Positions 6,834 through 16,261 of a stretch of DNA of 64,000 bases are shown here, piece after piece; positions within the stretch are counted from its first letter, which is position 1; every line of letters begins with the position of its first letter. Source of the stretch: Ferrimonas gelatinilytica (GTDB taxonomy: Bacteria > Pseudomonadota > Gammaproteobacteria > Enterobacterales > Shewanellaceae); assembly GCF_039544205.1 (NCBI RefSeq), contig NZ_BAABLF010000013.1, positions 124,001-188,000 on the forward strand. Reading direction: 5' to 3'. Under the pieces are notes generated by a model. It had not been told where the DNA came from, made no database searches, and saw only the letters and a program-made list of their open reading frames with translations. The translations under genes and the position numbers were made by a program.

Positions 6834-9800
6834 TTACCCCGCCTGCACTTTCAGTTCATTGCTCTGCTGGATGGAGAGCAGCTCGCCCAACTGGGTGGAC
6901 TTGGGTTTGACCAGCTTGAAGCGCGGCAGCCAGTGAGTCAGATCCTCAAGGATGTCGGCGGCCCGCTCGGACCCGGTGGCGTCGTAGTGGGCCTGCAGCA
7001 GCTGCTTGAGGTGATGCTGGATCATCGGCTCCGAGACCGGCAGGGTCTCCACCAGCTCGCCGTTGATGCGCCGCTCGAAGTCGTTGTGCTGATCGAATAC
7101 GTAGGCGAAGCCGCCGGTCATACCGGCGCCGAAGTTGACCCCGGTCTCCCCGAGGATCACCACCACGCCCCCGGTCATGTATTCACAGCCGTTGTCGCCA
7201 CAGCCCTCGATAACCGCCACCGCACCGGAGTTGCGCACGGCGAAGCGTTCACCGGCCTGGCCTGAGGCATAGAGCTTGCCGCCAGTGGCGCCGTAGAGGC
7301 AGGTGTTACCGATGATCACCGACTCATGACTGTCGTAGGCCACGCCCGAAGGGGTCTTAATCACCAGCTCACCGCCGGTCATCCCCTTGCCAACGTAATC
7401 GTTGGCGTCCCCGGAGAGCACCAGCTTGACGCCGCCGACATTGAAGACGCCGAAGCTTTGTCCGGCGGTGCCGCTGAACTGAAACTCCAGGGTCTGTTCC
7501 GCCATCCCCTGGTTGCCCCAGCGTTGGGCTATCTCGCCGCACAGGGTGGCACCGACGGAGCGGTCGGTGTTGAAGATGGGCAACTGCCAGCAACCGTTGC
7601 TGCGGCTATCCACGCACTCCTTGGCCAGTGCCAGCATCTCCTGGTTCAGCGCCCCCTTGTCCAGGGGGCGGTTGAGCTCGGTGTTGTAGCGCTCGGTATG
7701 CTCCGAGGGCACCGCCTCCGCCAACACCGGAGAGAGGTCCAGCTTGCCCTGTCGGGCGGTCTGCCCCGGCAGCTGTGCCAGCCACTGGCTGCGGCCGATA
7801 AGATCGTCGAACTGGCTGACCCCCAGCCGGGCCATCAGTTCGCGCACATCCTCGGCGATGAAGCGGAAGAAGGCCATCACCTTCTCCGGTGTGCCGTGGT
7901 AGTGCTGCTCCCGCAGTCGCTTGTCCTGGGTGGCGACCCCGGTGGCACAGTTGTTGAGGTGGCAGATCCTCAGGTATTTGCAGCCCAGGGCGATCATCGG
8001 CGCGGTGCCGAAGCCGAAGCTCTCCGCCCCCAGCAGGGCGGCTTTGACCACGTCCAGGCCGGTCTTGAGGCCGCCGTCCACCTGCAGTCGCACCTTGTGG
8101 CGCAGGTTGTTGGCCACTAGTGCCTGCTGCACCTCCGCCAGGCCCAACTCCCAGGGGGAGCCGGCGTAGTGGATGGAGGTGAGTGGCGAGGCGCCGGTAC
8201 CGCCGTCGTAACCGGAGACGGTGATCATGTCCGCGTTGGCCTTGGCTACGCCACAGGCGATGGTGCCGATCCCCGGCTCCGAGACCAGCTTGACGCTGAT
8301 CCTGGCCTTGGGGTTGACCTGCTTGAGATCGAAGATCAGCTGGGCCAGATCCTCGATGGAGTAGATGTCGTGGTGCGGGGGCGGGGAGATCAGCGTGATA
8401 CCCGGGCGGCTGAAGCGCAGGGTGGCAATTTCCGCAGAGACCTTGTGGCCGGGGAGCTGGCCCCCCTCGCCGGGCTTGGCCCCCTGGGCCACCTTGATCT
8501 GGATGACGTCGGCACTCATCAGGTAGGCCGCGGTGACGCCGAAGCGGCCGGAGGCCACCTGCTTGATGCGGGAGTTGCCAAGGGTGGTGAAGCGGCGCGG
8601 ATCCTCGCCCCCTTCGCCGGAGTTGGAGTGGCCCCCCAGTTGGTTCATCGCCACCGCCAGCGCCTCGTGGGCTTCCGGCCCCAGGGCACCGATGGACATG
8701 GCGGCGGTGTCGAAGCGCCAGAACAGCTTATCGCTCCCCTCGGTGTCGGCTACCTCGATGGCCTCCTGCCCCGGGGTCAGGCCGATCAGGTCCCGCAGGG
8801 TGGCGGTGGGGCGCTGATCCACCAGGATGCGGTAGCGCTGGTAGGCCTCGGCGTCGTTGTGATTGACCGCCTGCTGCAGCGCCTGAACCACATCCGGGTT
8901 GAAGCAGTGGTACTCGCCGTCATGGACAAACTTGAGCAGGCCGCCGTGGGCCAGGGGCTGATGGCGGCGGAAGGCAGCCTGGTGCAGCCGGGCCTGGTCC
9001 GCCTCGATGTCGGTAAAGTCCGCGCCCTGGATGCGGGAGGCGACGCCGTTAAAGCACAGCGCCACCACCTCGTCCGCCAGGCCCACCGCCTCGAACAGTC
9101 GGGCACAGCGGTAGCTGGCGATGGTGGCGATCCCCATCTTGGAGAGGATCTTCATCAGTCCTTTGTCGATGCCGTCGCGGTACTTGAGGGTCAGCTCCTT
9201 GATTCGGTGAGCTTCGCCGCGCTTGGGCGCCAGGGTATGGATGCACTCGTAGGCCAGGTAGGGGTAGATGGCGGTGGCACCGAAGCCGAGCAAAACGGCA
9301 AAGTGGTGGGGGTCCCGGGCAGTGCCGGTTTCCACCACGATGTTGGTGTCACAGCGCAGTTGGTGTTTCACCAGGGTGTGCTGCACCGCACCGACTGCCA
9401 TGGCGGCGGGGATCAGCAGCTTCTCCTGGCTCAGGGGCCGGTCGGACAGCACCACCATGGTAGCGCCGTTCTGGGCTTCCACCCGGGCCTGGCGGCAGAT
9501 CCGCTCGATGGCGGCCTGCAGCCCCTCGCTGGGCTCGTAGCTGAGATCGATCCGGGCCCAGCTGTAGTGTTCATCGTCCAGCGCCAGCAACTGGTGGAAA
9601 TCGGAGTAGAGCAGCACCGGGGAGTCGAACATCACCCGGTGGGCCAGTCCGGTGGTCTCGTTGAAGGGGTTCTTCTCCTTCCCGATGCAGGTGGCCAGGC
9701 TCATCACATGTTTTTCCCGCAGCGGATCGATGGGCGGGTTGGTGACCTGGGCAAACTGCTGGCGGAAGAAGTCGTAGAGGCTGCGCACCTTGGTGGAGAG

Positions 9801-11285
9801 CACCGCCATCGGCGTGTCGTCGCCCATGGAGCCCACCGCTTCAGCCCCGCCGTTGGCCAGGGGCCAGATGATCTCACGCAACTCCTCGCGGGAGATGTTG
9901 AACATCTTCTGGTAACGCAGCAGCTCATCGGCGTCCATCTCCGCCTGGCCGGCGGCCTCCAGCGGCAGTTCGGCGCCGGGCTTGAGCCGGGTAGTGCTGA
10001 CCTTCATCCATTCGCCGTAGGGATGACGGTTTTTCAGGTCTTCATCGATCTCGAAGGAGGTGAGCAGCTTGCCGGTGTAGGTGTCCAGCACCAGCAGTTC
10101 ACCGGGGCCCACCCGGCCCTTCTCCACCACTTCGTCCGGCTGGTAATCCCAGATCCCCACTTCCGAGGCCAGGGTCAGGATGCGGTCCTTGGTGATGACG
10201 TAGCGGGAGGGGCGCAGGCCGTTGCGATCCACGGCACAGGCGGCATGGCGACCATTGGTCAGCACCACCCCGGCGGGGCCATCCCAGGGCTCCATGTGCA
10301 TGGAGTTGAAGTCGTAGAACGCCTTGAGGTCATTATCCATGTCCGGGTTGGATTGCCAGGCCGGCGGGATCAGCAGGCGCATCGCCCGTTTGATGTCCAT
10401 GCCGCCGGCGAGCAGCAGCTCCAGCATATTGTCCAGGCTGGAGGAGTCGGAACCGGACTGGTTAACGAAGGGCGCCGCTTCCTGTAGATCCGGAATGAGC
10501 GGGGTGCGGAACTTGTACTGGCGCGCCTCGGCCCATTGGCGGTTGCCGGCGATGGTGTTGATCTCGCCATTGTGGGCTAGGTAGCGAAACGGCTGGGCCA
10601 GCTGCCACCGTGGCTGGGTATTGGTAGAAAAACGCTGATGAAACAGGCAGATGGAGCTTTCCATCCGCAGATCGGCGAGGTCGGGATAGAAGGCGGGAAG
10701 GTCCCGCGGCAGCATCAGGCCCTTGTAGACGATGATTCGACCGGAGAGGGAGGAGATGTAGAAGTCGGGATCGTCCGCCAGTCGCTTCTCCGTGCGCCGG
10801 CGTGCCATGTAGAGGCGGCGCTCCAGATCCTTGCTGCGCCAGCCCACCGGGGCGTTCACGAACACCTGCCAGAAGGTGGGGGCATCGGCGGCGGCGATGG
10901 GGCCGAGGATCCCCATGTTGACCGGCACTTCGCGCCAGCCCAGCACCGTGAGGGTCTCCTCGTTGAGCTGCTTCTGCATCTCCGCCTTGACCGCCGCCTG
11001 GCGGACAGGATCGTGCCCCATCATTACCATGCCGACAGCGTACTTGTTGGCCAGGCGCCAGCCGTTCTCCTCGGCGATGTGCTGGAAGAAGCCGTCCGGT
11101 TTGGTCATCAGCAGGCCACAACCGTCGCCGGTTTTGCCGTCTGCGCCGATGGCGCCCCGGTGTTGAAGGCGATCCAGGGCGCTGATCGCAGTGCGAACCA
11201 CCCGGTGACTGCTCTCGCCTTCCATGTGGGCGATCAGTCCAAACCCGCAGTTTTCCTTTTCAAAACCCGGTTGATACAGGCTCAT
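6834..11285 (-). CDS. gltB: Glutamate synthase (NADPH) large subunit
   Basis: The alpha subunit hydrolyses glutamine and channels ammonia to 2-oxoglutarate, producing two glutamates. The 1483-residue product starts with a short propeptide before Cys13 in ENCGFGL, the N-terminal nucleophile of the class II amidotransferase domain (to about residue 400). A central domain and the FMN/(beta-alpha)8 synthase domain (about 800-1200) follow, with the Fe-S cysteine segment CKYLRICHLNNC, and then the C-terminal beta-helix (GxxxG-rich, GGVKLVLSGDANDYVGKGM). The ATG at 11285 was chosen because GGAGG lies six bases upstream; the ATG two codons earlier abuts that ribosome site. It is divergent from yhcC, as in E. 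coli. Confidence 0.97.
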   Translation of the reverse strand: MSLYQPGFEKENCGFGLIAHMEGESSHRVVRTAISALDRLQHRGAIGADGKTGDGCGLLMTKPDGFFQHIAEENGWRLANKYAVGMVMMGHDPVRQAAVKAEMQKQLNEETLTVLGWREVPVNMGILGPIAAADAPTFWQVFVNAPVGWRSKDLERRLYMARRRTEKRLADDPDFYISSLSGRIIVYKGLMLPRDLPAFYPDLADLRMESSICLFHQRFSTNTQPRWQLAQPFRYLAHNGEINTIAGNRQWAEARQYKFRTPLIPDLQEAAPFVNQSGSDSSSLDNMLELLLAGGMDIKRAMRLLIPPAWQSNPDMDNDLKAFYDFNSMHMEPWDGPAGVVLTNGRHAACAVDRNGLRPSRYVITKDRILTLASEVGIWDYQPDEVVEKGRVGPGELLVLDTYTGKLLTSFEIDEDLKNRHPYGEWMKVSTTRLKPGAELPLEAAGQAEMDADELLRYQKMFNISREELREIIWPLANGGAEAVGSMGDDTPMAVLSTKVRSLYDFFRQQFAQVTNPPIDPLREKHVMSLATCIGKEKNPFNETTGLAHRVMFDSPVLLYSDFHQLLALDDEHYSWARIDLSYEPSEGLQAAIERICRQARVEAQNGATMVVLSDRPLSQEKLLIPAAMAVGAVQHTLVKHQLRCDTNIVVETGTARDPHHFAVLLGFGATAIYPYLAYECIHTLAPKRGEAHRIKELTLKYRDGIDKGLMKILSKMGIATIASYRCARLFEAVGLADEVVALCFNGVASRIQGADFTDIEADQARLHQAAFRRHQPLAHGGLLKFVHDGEYHCFNPDVVQALQQAVNHNDAEAYQRYRILVDQRPTATLRDLIGLTPGQEAIEVADTEGSDKLFWRFDTAAMSIGALGPEAHEALAVAMNQLGGHSNSGEGGEDPRRFTTLGNSRIKQVASGRFGVTAAYLMSADVIQIKVAQGAKPGEGGQLPGHKVSAEIATLRFSRPGITLISPPPHHDIYSIEDLAQLIFDLKQVNPKARISVKLVSEPGIGTIACGVAKANADMITVSGYDGGTGASPLTSIHYAGSPWELGLAEVQQALVANNLRHKVRLQVDGGLKTGLDVVKAALLGAESFGFGTAPMIALGCKYLRICHLNNCATGVATQDKRLREQHYHGTPEKVMAFFRFIAEDVRELMARLGVSQFDDLIGRSQWLAQLPGQTARQGKLDLSPVLAEAVPSEHTERYNTELNRPLDKGALNQEMLALAKECVDSRSNGCWQLPIFNTDRSVGATLCGEIAQRWGNQGMAEQTLEFQFSGTAGQSFGVFNVGGVKLVLSGDANDYVGKGMTGGELVIKTPSGVAYDSHESVIIGNTCLYGATGGKLYASGQAGERFAVRNSGAVAVIEGCGDNGCEYMTGGVVVILGETGVNFGAGMTGGFAYVFDQHNDFERRINGELVETLPVSEPMIQHHLKQLLQAHYDATGSERAADILEDLTHWLPRFKLVKPKSTQLGELLSIQQSNELKVQAG

Positions 11286-11330
11286 AGTCATCCTCCAGCC
11301 GCTGCACCGGCCTTAACTTCACGGTGCAGA

Positions 11331-11359
11331 TACATAATTATGCAGCAGAACATTGTAAA
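11331..11359 (-). promoter_or_regulatory. Candidate sigma70 promoter of gltBD
   Basis: On the minus strand TTTACA (-35, 5 of 6 matches) and TATGTA (-10, 4 of 6) are separated by 17 bp, about 45 nt upstream of the gltB start. The surrounding block is the most A+T-rich part of the region. Confidence 0.45.
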
Positions 11360-11736
11360 TTAATGGTCCGGCGAAATCCGGTCAACGGCGTACTTCCGGG
11401 CTGAATGGGCATGAATTCATACGATTAGAAGATGTAAGACGAAGTGTGCATTTCATCTTGATTCGGAGATGGGAAAGAAAAACTGCTAAATTACGGCCCC
11501 TTGCCGCATAAATAGCAGGTCTCTTCATGCTGGTTCAGAGCAAATCGCCACCCCCGTCGCGTTACCGGGTCAAACCTGGCCTTCCTGTTCATGGTTCCAA
11601 AAGGCCATTTTTATTGGCTGATAAGGCCGGCTTATCGGCCGACGTGATCCGGATCGGCGCAGGGCCCGGCCTGGATCTGGTAAAGTTGCGCGTTTTTTCA
11701 TCACCGGGTCAGGCCCGGGCAACCGGGAGTCATGCC
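11360..11736. other. gltB-yhcC intergenic region
   Basis: Apart from the candidate gltB promoter, this interval holds several GC-rich palindromes (for example GATAAG-GCCGG-CTTATC at 11618-11634) and the yhcC leader. An ATG at 11527 is in frame with yhcC, but the extra 70 residues have no family match. No riboswitch could be recognised. Confidence 0.4.
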
Positions 11737-12660
11737 ATGGGGCTGAATCAGCACGTCCATACCCTGGGCGAATATATGAAGGCGCGGTACGGCGAGAAGA
11801 TCCATAAGCTGACCATCGATGCCGCCTTCACCTGTCCCAACCGGGATGGCAGCCTGGGAAGGGGCGGTTGCACCTTCTGCAATGTGACCTCCTTCAGTGC
11901 CGAGCACGGCACCGATGCCAGCGTGGCGCAGCAGTTGGCCGAAGGGAAGCTGCGTCGCGATAAAGGCCGGAGCAAGCCGGGTAAGCCCAAGCGCTACATG
12001 GCCTATTTCCAGGCCTACACCTCTACCTACGACGAGTACGCGGTGCTCAAGCGCAAGTACGAGGAGGCGCTGCAGGTATCGGACATCGTCGGGATCTGCG
12101 TGGGCACCCGCCCGGACTGTGTTCCGGACGAGGTGCTGGCGCTGCTGGCCGGGTATCAGCGCCAGGGGATGGAGGTGTGGCTGGAGCTGGGGCTGCAGAG
12201 CGCCCGCAGTGACACCCTGAAAAAGATTAACCGGGGCCATGAGTTCGAGGCCTACGCGGATACCGTTCGCCGTGCCCGCCTCTACGGCATCAAGATCTGC
12301 ACTCACCTGATCCTGGGGCTACCCGGTGAGACGCCGGAACAGGTGCATCAGACCCTGGACCAGGTGTTGGCGGTCGGAGTCGACGGTCTAAAGTTGCATC
12401 CGCTGCATGTGGTGCAAAACAGCACCATGGCCAGGCAGTACGAAGCCGGGCGCCTGCCCCTGTGGACGATGGAGCGCTACGTGAAAACCTGTGGTGAACT
12501 TATCCGCCGGACTCCCCGGGAGGTGGTGTATCACCGGGTCAGTGCCTACGCCAAGCCCCCGGAGCTGATCGCCCCGGATTGGTGTGGTGACAAGTGGCTG
12601 GCGCTCAATGCCATTATCGAAGACCTGCGGGTCAATGGCGGGCAGGGTTCCGCCCTGTAG
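11737..12660 (+). CDS. yhcC: Radical SAM protein, TIGR01212/YhcC family
   Basis: A 307-residue radical SAM enzyme of unknown substrate. The iron-sulfur cysteines lie in the family-specific arrangement CPNRDGSLGRGGCTFCN near residues 32-48, followed by a (beta-alpha) barrel with VGICVGTRPDCVPDEVL and the LGLPGET segment. E. coli YhcC has almost the same length (309) and also sits divergent to gltB, so both sequence and position support the name. The start at 11737 matches the family N-terminus (LNQHVHTLGEYMK) with GGGAG upstream. A hairpin terminator follows the stop. Confidence 0.93.
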   Translation: MGLNQHVHTLGEYMKARYGEKIHKLTIDAAFTCPNRDGSLGRGGCTFCNVTSFSAEHGTDASVAQQLAEGKLRRDKGRSKPGKPKRYMAYFQAYTSTYDEYAVLKRKYEEALQVSDIVGICVGTRPDCVPDEVLALLAGYQRQGMEVWLELGLQSARSDTLKKINRGHEFEAYADTVRRARLYGIKICTHLILGLPGETPEQVHQTLDQVLAVGVDGLKLHPLHVVQNSTMARQYEAGRLPLWTMERYVKTCGELIRRTPREVVYHRVSAYAKPPELIAPDWCGDKWLALNAIIEDLRVNGGQGSAL

Positions 12661-12706
12661 TCGTACTTAGCGCGGTGCGGTTCGCGCTTGCGCGCGGGTT
12701 TGTGTC

Positions 12707-12734
12707 GGGCAGCCATCGGTGGCTGCCCCTTTTG
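12707..12734 (+). terminator. Terminator after yhcC
   Basis: Stem GGGCAGCCA / TGGCTGCCC with a TCGG tetraloop, followed by CCTTTTG. The T-run is short, so termination may be partial. Confidence 0.65.
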
Positions 12735-13011
12735 CCTCTTTGCGGGGGCCGCATCTTCCGTCGTAGGTTAGTGGCAAGCTTGCGCGGCCCAAGGTGAGTA
12801 GGGCGGCTGGCGTTTTGGGTTTCTCGTGGGTGTTAATTTCGGTGGGCGGCTGGTACCGCGGGCGTTTTGTGTTGCTTTAAGTGGATTTGCCGGGCCGCTC
12901 CCGGCAACTCCGCTACGCGCAGAGGAGAAATGTCTGCGGCGCAGCCGCCCCCTCTCATTTAACGCCCGAACGGGTAAGAAGGGAGGGAGAGCCACTGAGG
13001 GGATCGCCCTC
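12735..13011. other. Non-coding interval between yhcC and lpxL
   Basis: Between the terminator and the lpxL stop there is no gene I can support. The DNA is unusually G+C-rich, with many CGGC/GCCG palindromes (CCGGGCCGCTCCCGG, CGGCGCAGCCGCC) and only degenerate reading frames of low-complexity Pro/Lys/Thr composition. It resembles a dispersed intergenic repeat or the remnant of one, but only one copy lies in this window. Confidence 0.35.
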
Positions 13012-13932
13012 TCAGTAAAACTTGGGGTCGTCCTTCGAGGGGCGGGTCTTGAAGCGTCGATGCAGCCACATGTACTGCTCCGGGCGTTTGCGGACCAGTT
13101 GCTCGGTAACCTTGTTACAGCGTTGAGTATCCGCGATCTCATCCCCGGTGGGAAAACCCTCCAGCGCGGGCAGCATCTCGATGGTATAGCCGGAATGGTC
13201 GGCGTTGCGCTCGACGAAGAAGGGAACGACTTTGGCGCGTCCCAACTTGGCCAGGGTGGTGGCACCGGCCGGGGTGGAGGCGGGGATACCGAAAAAGTCC
13301 ACGAAGACACTGCCACGGCGTCCGCCATCCTGGTCCTGTGTGTACCAAAGCATCTCGCCCTGACGCAGGGCCTTGACCATCTGTCGAACTTCACGCTTGG
13401 GGATCAGCCCCTTGTTACTGCGCAACCGGCCGCGTACCTGCAGGTACTCCATCAATTTATTGTTGTGGGGCCGGTAGACGCCAACGCCGCCATGGAACTG
13501 GCCCAGCACCCGGGCACCGGGTTCCAGCATCAGGCAGTGGGCCGCAAGCAGCAGCACGCCTTGCCCCTCGGAGACTGGATTAGCCACGTTCTCCTGGCCC
13601 CGGATGGTCATATGACGCTGGATCCGGGCGTCGCTCCACCACCAGGCGTTGGCGGTATCAAACAGGGCCATGCCGGTCTCTTCGAAATTTTTTACCAGCA
13701 GGGTTTCCCGCTCCGCTGAGCTCATCTCGGGGAAGCAGGCTTCCAGGTTGCAGCGGGCGACGGCGGCCCGCTTGGGGGAGAGCTTCATCAGGGTGCGGCC
13801 GAGAAAGGCGCCGAGGGCAAACTGGGTGCTCAGCGGCAGCAGGATCAGGAGTCTCATGACGCCGACGCCAAACCAAGTCGGCCAGTATTTGGGGTGAAGC
13901 AGTTGGCGATCAAACTGGGCGGATTCTTGCAT
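13012..13932 (-). CDS. lpxL: Lipid A biosynthesis acyltransferase (LpxL/LpxP type)
   Basis: Late acyltransferase that adds a secondary acyl chain (laurate or a related chain) to Kdo2-lipid IVA at the inner-membrane surface. The 306-residue product has the same length as E. coli LpxL and its opening motif LLHPKYWPTW, a single N-terminal membrane helix (about 18-38), and the catalytic HX4E motif in AHCLMLEPGARVLG near residue 130. The segments YRPHNN and QDQDGGRRGSVFVDFFG are typical of the family. The Met at 13932 starts the family homology; upstream in-frame codons do not. LpxP cannot be excluded. It is divergent from the HEVGH protein gene. Confidence 0.9.
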   Translation of the reverse strand: MQESAQFDRQLLHPKYWPTWFGVGVMRLLILLPLSTQFALGAFLGRTLMKLSPKRAAVARCNLEACFPEMSSAERETLLVKNFEETGMALFDTANAWWWSDARIQRHMTIRGQENVANPVSEGQGVLLLAAHCLMLEPGARVLGQFHGGVGVYRPHNNKLMEYLQVRGRLRSNKGLIPKREVRQMVKALRQGEMLWYTQDQDGGRRGSVFVDFFGIPASTPAGATTLAKLGRAKVVPFFVERNADHSGYTIEMLPALEGFPTGDEIADTQRCNKVTEQLVRKRPEQYMWLHRRFKTRPSKDDPKFY

Positions 13933-14152
13933 GGATGAGCTCTTGACGGTTGTGGCTGGCGGTAGAATGAAGATCAGCACCATACTCTGCTCAGGCCCGA
14001 GTGGCAATTCCGGTGGCGGATGTTTGCCGCTGGGTGTCACCCCTTTGATGTTGGCTGATAAACTCAGCCCAACAGTCGGTGACGAGGGTGACAGGTTGGT
14101 CAAAGTCGGCCCTGAGGGGGTAGCTATGCTTAGTGGGGTGAGGGGGCAGTCA

Positions 14153-15094
14153 ATGAACGCGCGCCATCAGCGTCGTTATCGCCGGCTGTTCCAAGGCGCG
14201 TTACCCTTGTTGATGGTGCTGACGCTGTTGATGAGTGTGCCCGCTGTGGCGGCACCGCCCCATCAGCTCTGCCGGACCGATCAGCTGGAGCGCTGCACCC
14301 GCGAACTCCCTCTGTCGTGGCGCGAGGCGCTAAGTACCCTTGCATCCTCGACCGCGCTTCCGGGCAAGGAGCGGGGGTCGCCCACCCTTCCCAACCTGCT
14401 GCGGCGGCTGCTTGATGGGCAGGGAGGGATGACCCTGCTGCTGGCGGAGGAAGCGTTGATCCTGCTGAACCCGGAGGTGCTCAAACGCACCCACCTGGTG
14501 TTGCTGGATGCCCACCTCTATGAGCAACCCTCCCTTCGCAGTTTCCGCTCCACCTACTATCACGAGGTGGGCCATGTGGCGACTCGCCACTCCCCCTGGC
14601 TCGAGCAGCTACAGCGTTCGGACTGGCCCGGACACTGGCCGGAGGAGGTGCTGGCGGATCTCTACCTCTATTGGCGCCTGCTGCGGGAGGGGGCCGAGGA
14701 GGAGGAACTGTGGGCCCAGTTGCACCTTCGCAATATCGGGCTGATACAGGCGAGGCCGGATTGGGCCCACTGGAGCACCCCGGTTCTGATGCCGTTGCTG
14801 TGCCGGTTCGAGGAGGTGAGGGTCTGGTCTGACTGGCCGTTTCCGGCCTTTCTCAACGCGGCGCTTGCGGACACCGACTGGCCCCTGTCCGCCTACCGGG
14901 GGCTGGGGGATCGTCAGTTTGCCCTGACTGCTCCCGCCATCCATCAGTCCTACCTGTTCGCTGATCACCGGGAGCGCTGGGCCGCCCTGCTGGCACCGAC
15001 GTTGGCGTGGCTGGGCGTCGACGTGCCGGCTTACCTGAGTCGTCACCAACTGCCGCTGGTCCCGGATAGCTGTGCCATGGAGCTTTCCCAATAA
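14153..15094 (+). CDS. Secreted protein with HEVGH zinc-protease-like motif
   Basis: A 313-residue exported protein. A strongly basic N-region (NARHQRRYRR) and hydrophobic core end at PAVAA, residue 34. Residues 137-141 read HEVGH within TYYHEVGHVATRH, the HExxH signature of zincin metallopeptidases. An EEVLADLY segment about 25 residues later could supply the third zinc ligand (Glu164/Glu165) and a conserved Asp. Five Cys are present, some possibly disulfide-bonded in the periplasm. No named peptidase family is recognised and the protease activity is inferred. The start at 14153 has GAGGGGG upstream; ATG codons at 14126 and 13931 are in frame but would bury the signal peptide. Confidence 0.7.
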   Translation: MNARHQRRYRRLFQGALPLLMVLTLLMSVPAVAAPPHQLCRTDQLERCTRELPLSWREALSTLASSTALPGKERGSPTLPNLLRRLLDGQGGMTLLLAEEALILLNPEVLKRTHLVLLDAHLYEQPSLRSFRSTYYHEVGHVATRHSPWLEQLQRSDWPGHWPEEVLADLYLYWRLLREGAEEEELWAQLHLRNIGLIQARPDWAHWSTPVLMPLLCRFEEVRVWSDWPFPAFLNAALADTDWPLSAYRGLGDRQFALTAPAIHQSYLFADHRERWAALLAPTLAWLGVDVPAYLSRHQLPLVPDSCAMELSQ

Positions 15095-15276
15095 TTGGCC
15101 AAATGGGCGAACCGCTCGGATGCAGTAGTCTTCAACTTATTGATATTTAAGCTGAGGTGATTTGGCTTGAATGTTGCGTTCACTTGATTCTGGCGGTTTA
15201 ACACGAACGCCTCACCCTTGACAGTGAGCAGGGGGCCGACGATGTTGAGCTGAATTTGGAACAGAGGAGCGGGATT

Positions 15277-15507
15277 ATGACGTCTTGGGCGTTGGTGGCT
15301 GTGGTGGCCATCGTGATGGTGTGCCTGGTGGAGATGGTGAAACATCGTCATCGAGGCTTGGGCAGAAAAGAGAAGGTGGAGCTGGAGAGTCGACTCGCTC
15401 AGCTGGAAAGTGACAACCAAATCCTGCAGGAGCGGGTCGCGGTACTGGAGAGGATCGTGACCGACAGGGGCTTCGATCTGGATCAACAGATCCGCGACCT
15501 GGGCTAG
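15277..15507 (+). CDS. Small membrane-anchored coiled-coil protein (PspB-like layout)
   Basis: A 76-residue protein with one N-terminal transmembrane helix (TSWALVAVVAIVMVCLVEMV), a basic juxtamembrane stretch and a heptad-patterned helix (LESRLAQLESDNQILQERVAVLERIV) ending RGFDLDQQIRDLG. The layout and the LERIV-x-D tail recall phage-shock protein B, but there are no psp genes nearby, so equivalence is not claimed. The start at 15277 has AGAGGAG seven bases upstream; an in-frame ATG at 15256 is less well placed. Confidence 0.75.
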   Translation: MTSWALVAVVAIVMVCLVEMVKHRHRGLGRKEKVELESRLAQLESDNQILQERVAVLERIVTDRGFDLDQQIRDLG

Positions 15508-15519
15508 ACGCTTTCCGCA

Positions 15520-16182
15520 TCACACCAGCGTGGTCACCAGGATCCCACCGCCGAGCAGCAGGAACAGGGCGCCGCATACCCCGTCAATGTAGGGGGCGGC
15601 CCGGGCAATGCGCCGCTGCAGACGCTGGCCGGTCAGCAGCCAGGCCAGGGCGGAGAACCAGCCCAGGGAAAGTGTCCACAGGAGCAGGACAGCCGCCCCT
15701 TTACTCCATACCGGGGTGGCAGGGGGTACCAGTGAGGTCAGCAGGCTGAGAAAAAATACCAGCGCCTTGGGGTTGAGCAGGTTGGTGGTAAATCCCTTGA
15801 GCAGCGCCTGCCGGGCAGAGGGCAGCAGTGGCGCAGGGTTCCCCTGTGGCGCAGTCAGGTTCTGCGCTGAGGTTGGTGTCTTGGCGCGTTGGCCCCAAAA
15901 CCCCTTGAGTGCACCTATTCCCAAATAGAGCAGGTAGCTGCCCCCGGCCAGTCGCAGCAGCGTCGACAACAGGGGCTGTTGCTGGATCAGCAGGCTGACT
16001 CCGGTCAGGGCCAGGGTGGCGTGCAGCAGGATCGCCAGCGATATCCCCATCGCAATTGCCAGGCCGATGCGGCGGCCATGGCGGCTGGCATTCTGTACCA
16101 CCAGGGCAAAGTCCGGGCCGGGACTGGCCAAGGCGACCAGGTGCACGGTGCCCAGGGTGATTAAAAAGGTCAATTCATTCAT
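15520..16182 (-). CDS. LysE/RhtB family amino-acid exporter
   Basis: A 220-residue inner-membrane protein with six predicted helices. The family signature ASPGPDFALVVQNASRHGRRIG lies near residues 19-40 (shown in part: SPGPDFALV), and LNPKALVFFLSL marks the third-to-fourth helix region. Members export lysine, homoserine, threonine or related compounds; the substrate here is unknown. The start MNEL at 16182 fits the family length of about 205-220; the longer frame upstream has no homology. Its stop lies 12 bp from the convergent coiled-coil gene. Confidence 0.9.
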   Translation of the reverse strand: MNELTFLITLGTVHLVALASPGPDFALVVQNASRHGRRIGLAIAMGISLAILLHATLALTGVSLLIQQQPLLSTLLRLAGGSYLLYLGIGALKGFWGQRAKTPTSAQNLTAPQGNPAPLLPSARQALLKGFTTNLLNPKALVFFLSLLTSLVPPATPVWSKGAAVLLLWTLSLGWFSALAWLLTGQRLQRRIARAAPYIDGVCGALFLLLGGGILVTTLV

Positions 16183-16261
16183 TCGTAGGACAGTACCCTT
16201 GTTCGTCCATGAGCTAGGATTCATCGAGTCATCGATGGGGCGGGCCAGGAGAAAGGGTAAC

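Noticed and set aside
8169..10487. 772-codon open frame on the plus strand inside gltB
   Set aside because: It is antisense to conserved GltB sequence and consists of Gly/His/Val/Leu-rich shadow translation, common opposite high-G+C genes.
15256..15507. Calling the coiled-coil protein PspB
   Set aside because: It shares the layout of PspB, but no pspA, pspC or pspF genes are near, and the similarity is limited to helix pattern.
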